Below, piece by piece: positions 20,675-20,734 of a stretch of DNA of 20,734 nt. The translations under genes were made by a program, and so were the position numbers. This stretch comes from an uncultured Anaerolineaceae bacterium (lineage in GTDB: Bacteria > Chloroflexota > Anaerolineae > Promineifilales > Promineifilaceae), in contig CALBTC010000477.1 of NCBI GenBank assembly GCA_937967805.1, positions 1 through 20,734 of the forward strand, read 5' to 3'. The notes beneath the pieces were generated by a model that saw only the letters and a list, made by a program, of their open reading frames with translations, was not told the origin of the DNA and did no database searches. How positions within the stretch are numbered: position 1 is the stretch's first letter; each line of letters opens with the position of its first letter.

Positions 20675-20734
20675 CCACCTCTGGACTTTATCCATTTAGT
20701 TGACAAAAAAAGCGGGCAAGATAGGCTGGTTCCA

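Noticed and set aside
20700..20727. Perfect -35 TTGACA near the right edge
   Set aside because: The best -10 (TAGGCT at 16 nt) is weak and any downstream gene is outside the window.

Overview
The window looks like a piece of a Chloroflexota chromosome, probably an Anaerolineae or Ardenticatenia-type lineage. This is inferred from the moderately high G+C, Pro/Thr-rich surface stalks, lipoproteins alongside secreted proteins ending in a Y-L-P-L-V tail, a large BTAD/NB-ARC/TPR regulator, and many short-word intergenic repeats. No rRNA, tRNA, CRISPR array, transposase or integrase was seen.

Layout. Bases 1-2750 (+ strand) hold the tail of a membrane protein, an AT-rich orphan multi-pass membrane protein, a membrane-anchored protein with a Pro/Thr/Gly stalk, and NudC. 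Bases 2929-5801 hold a metallophosphoesterase (-) and a dTDP-glucose 4,6-dehydratase (+), driven by overlapping divergent promoters. Bases 5948-10013 (+) form an exported-protein cluster: two paralogous PQQ-type sugar dehydrogenases (one lipoprotein, one secreted) on either side of a secreted esterase. Bases 10025-13070 (-) hold a predicted selenoprotein of the thioredoxin/redoxin type, a Rieske ferredoxin, a secreted copper-amine-oxidase-like protein without recognisable copper ligands, and a coupled pair made of a small antitoxin-like gene and a frameshifted HNH endonuclease. Bases 13445-15202 (+) encode a GAF-PAS-adenylate cyclase. Bases 15319-19863 (-) hold an overlapping DUF2442/DUF4160 pair, a GNAT acetyltransferase, a DUF3052 remnant and a 1048-residue BTAD/NB-ARC/TPR regulator. 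A SnoaL-like protein (+) closes the window.

Three signals stand out. (1) The redoxin gene at 12441-13070 is one open frame broken only by a TGA exactly where the first cysteine of the CxxC active site belongs (F-W-T-F-G-U-I-N-C). A hairpin with an 8-bp upper stem and a GGU apical loop follows at bacterial SECIS distance. (2) The palindrome ACGGCCGT occurs 36 times by hand count where fewer than one copy is expected, in genes (all three frames) and between genes; it is a HIP1-like genome-wide word. (3) Three exported proteins share a C-terminal Y-L-P-L-V motif, and the one lipoprotein paralogue lacks it, which suggests a sorting or anchoring tail.

A secondary theme is mobile or expanding short-word repeats: inverted repeats after several genes, and similar repeats read through in frame inside the regulator at domain linkers and at the N-terminus of the copper-amine-oxidase-like protein.
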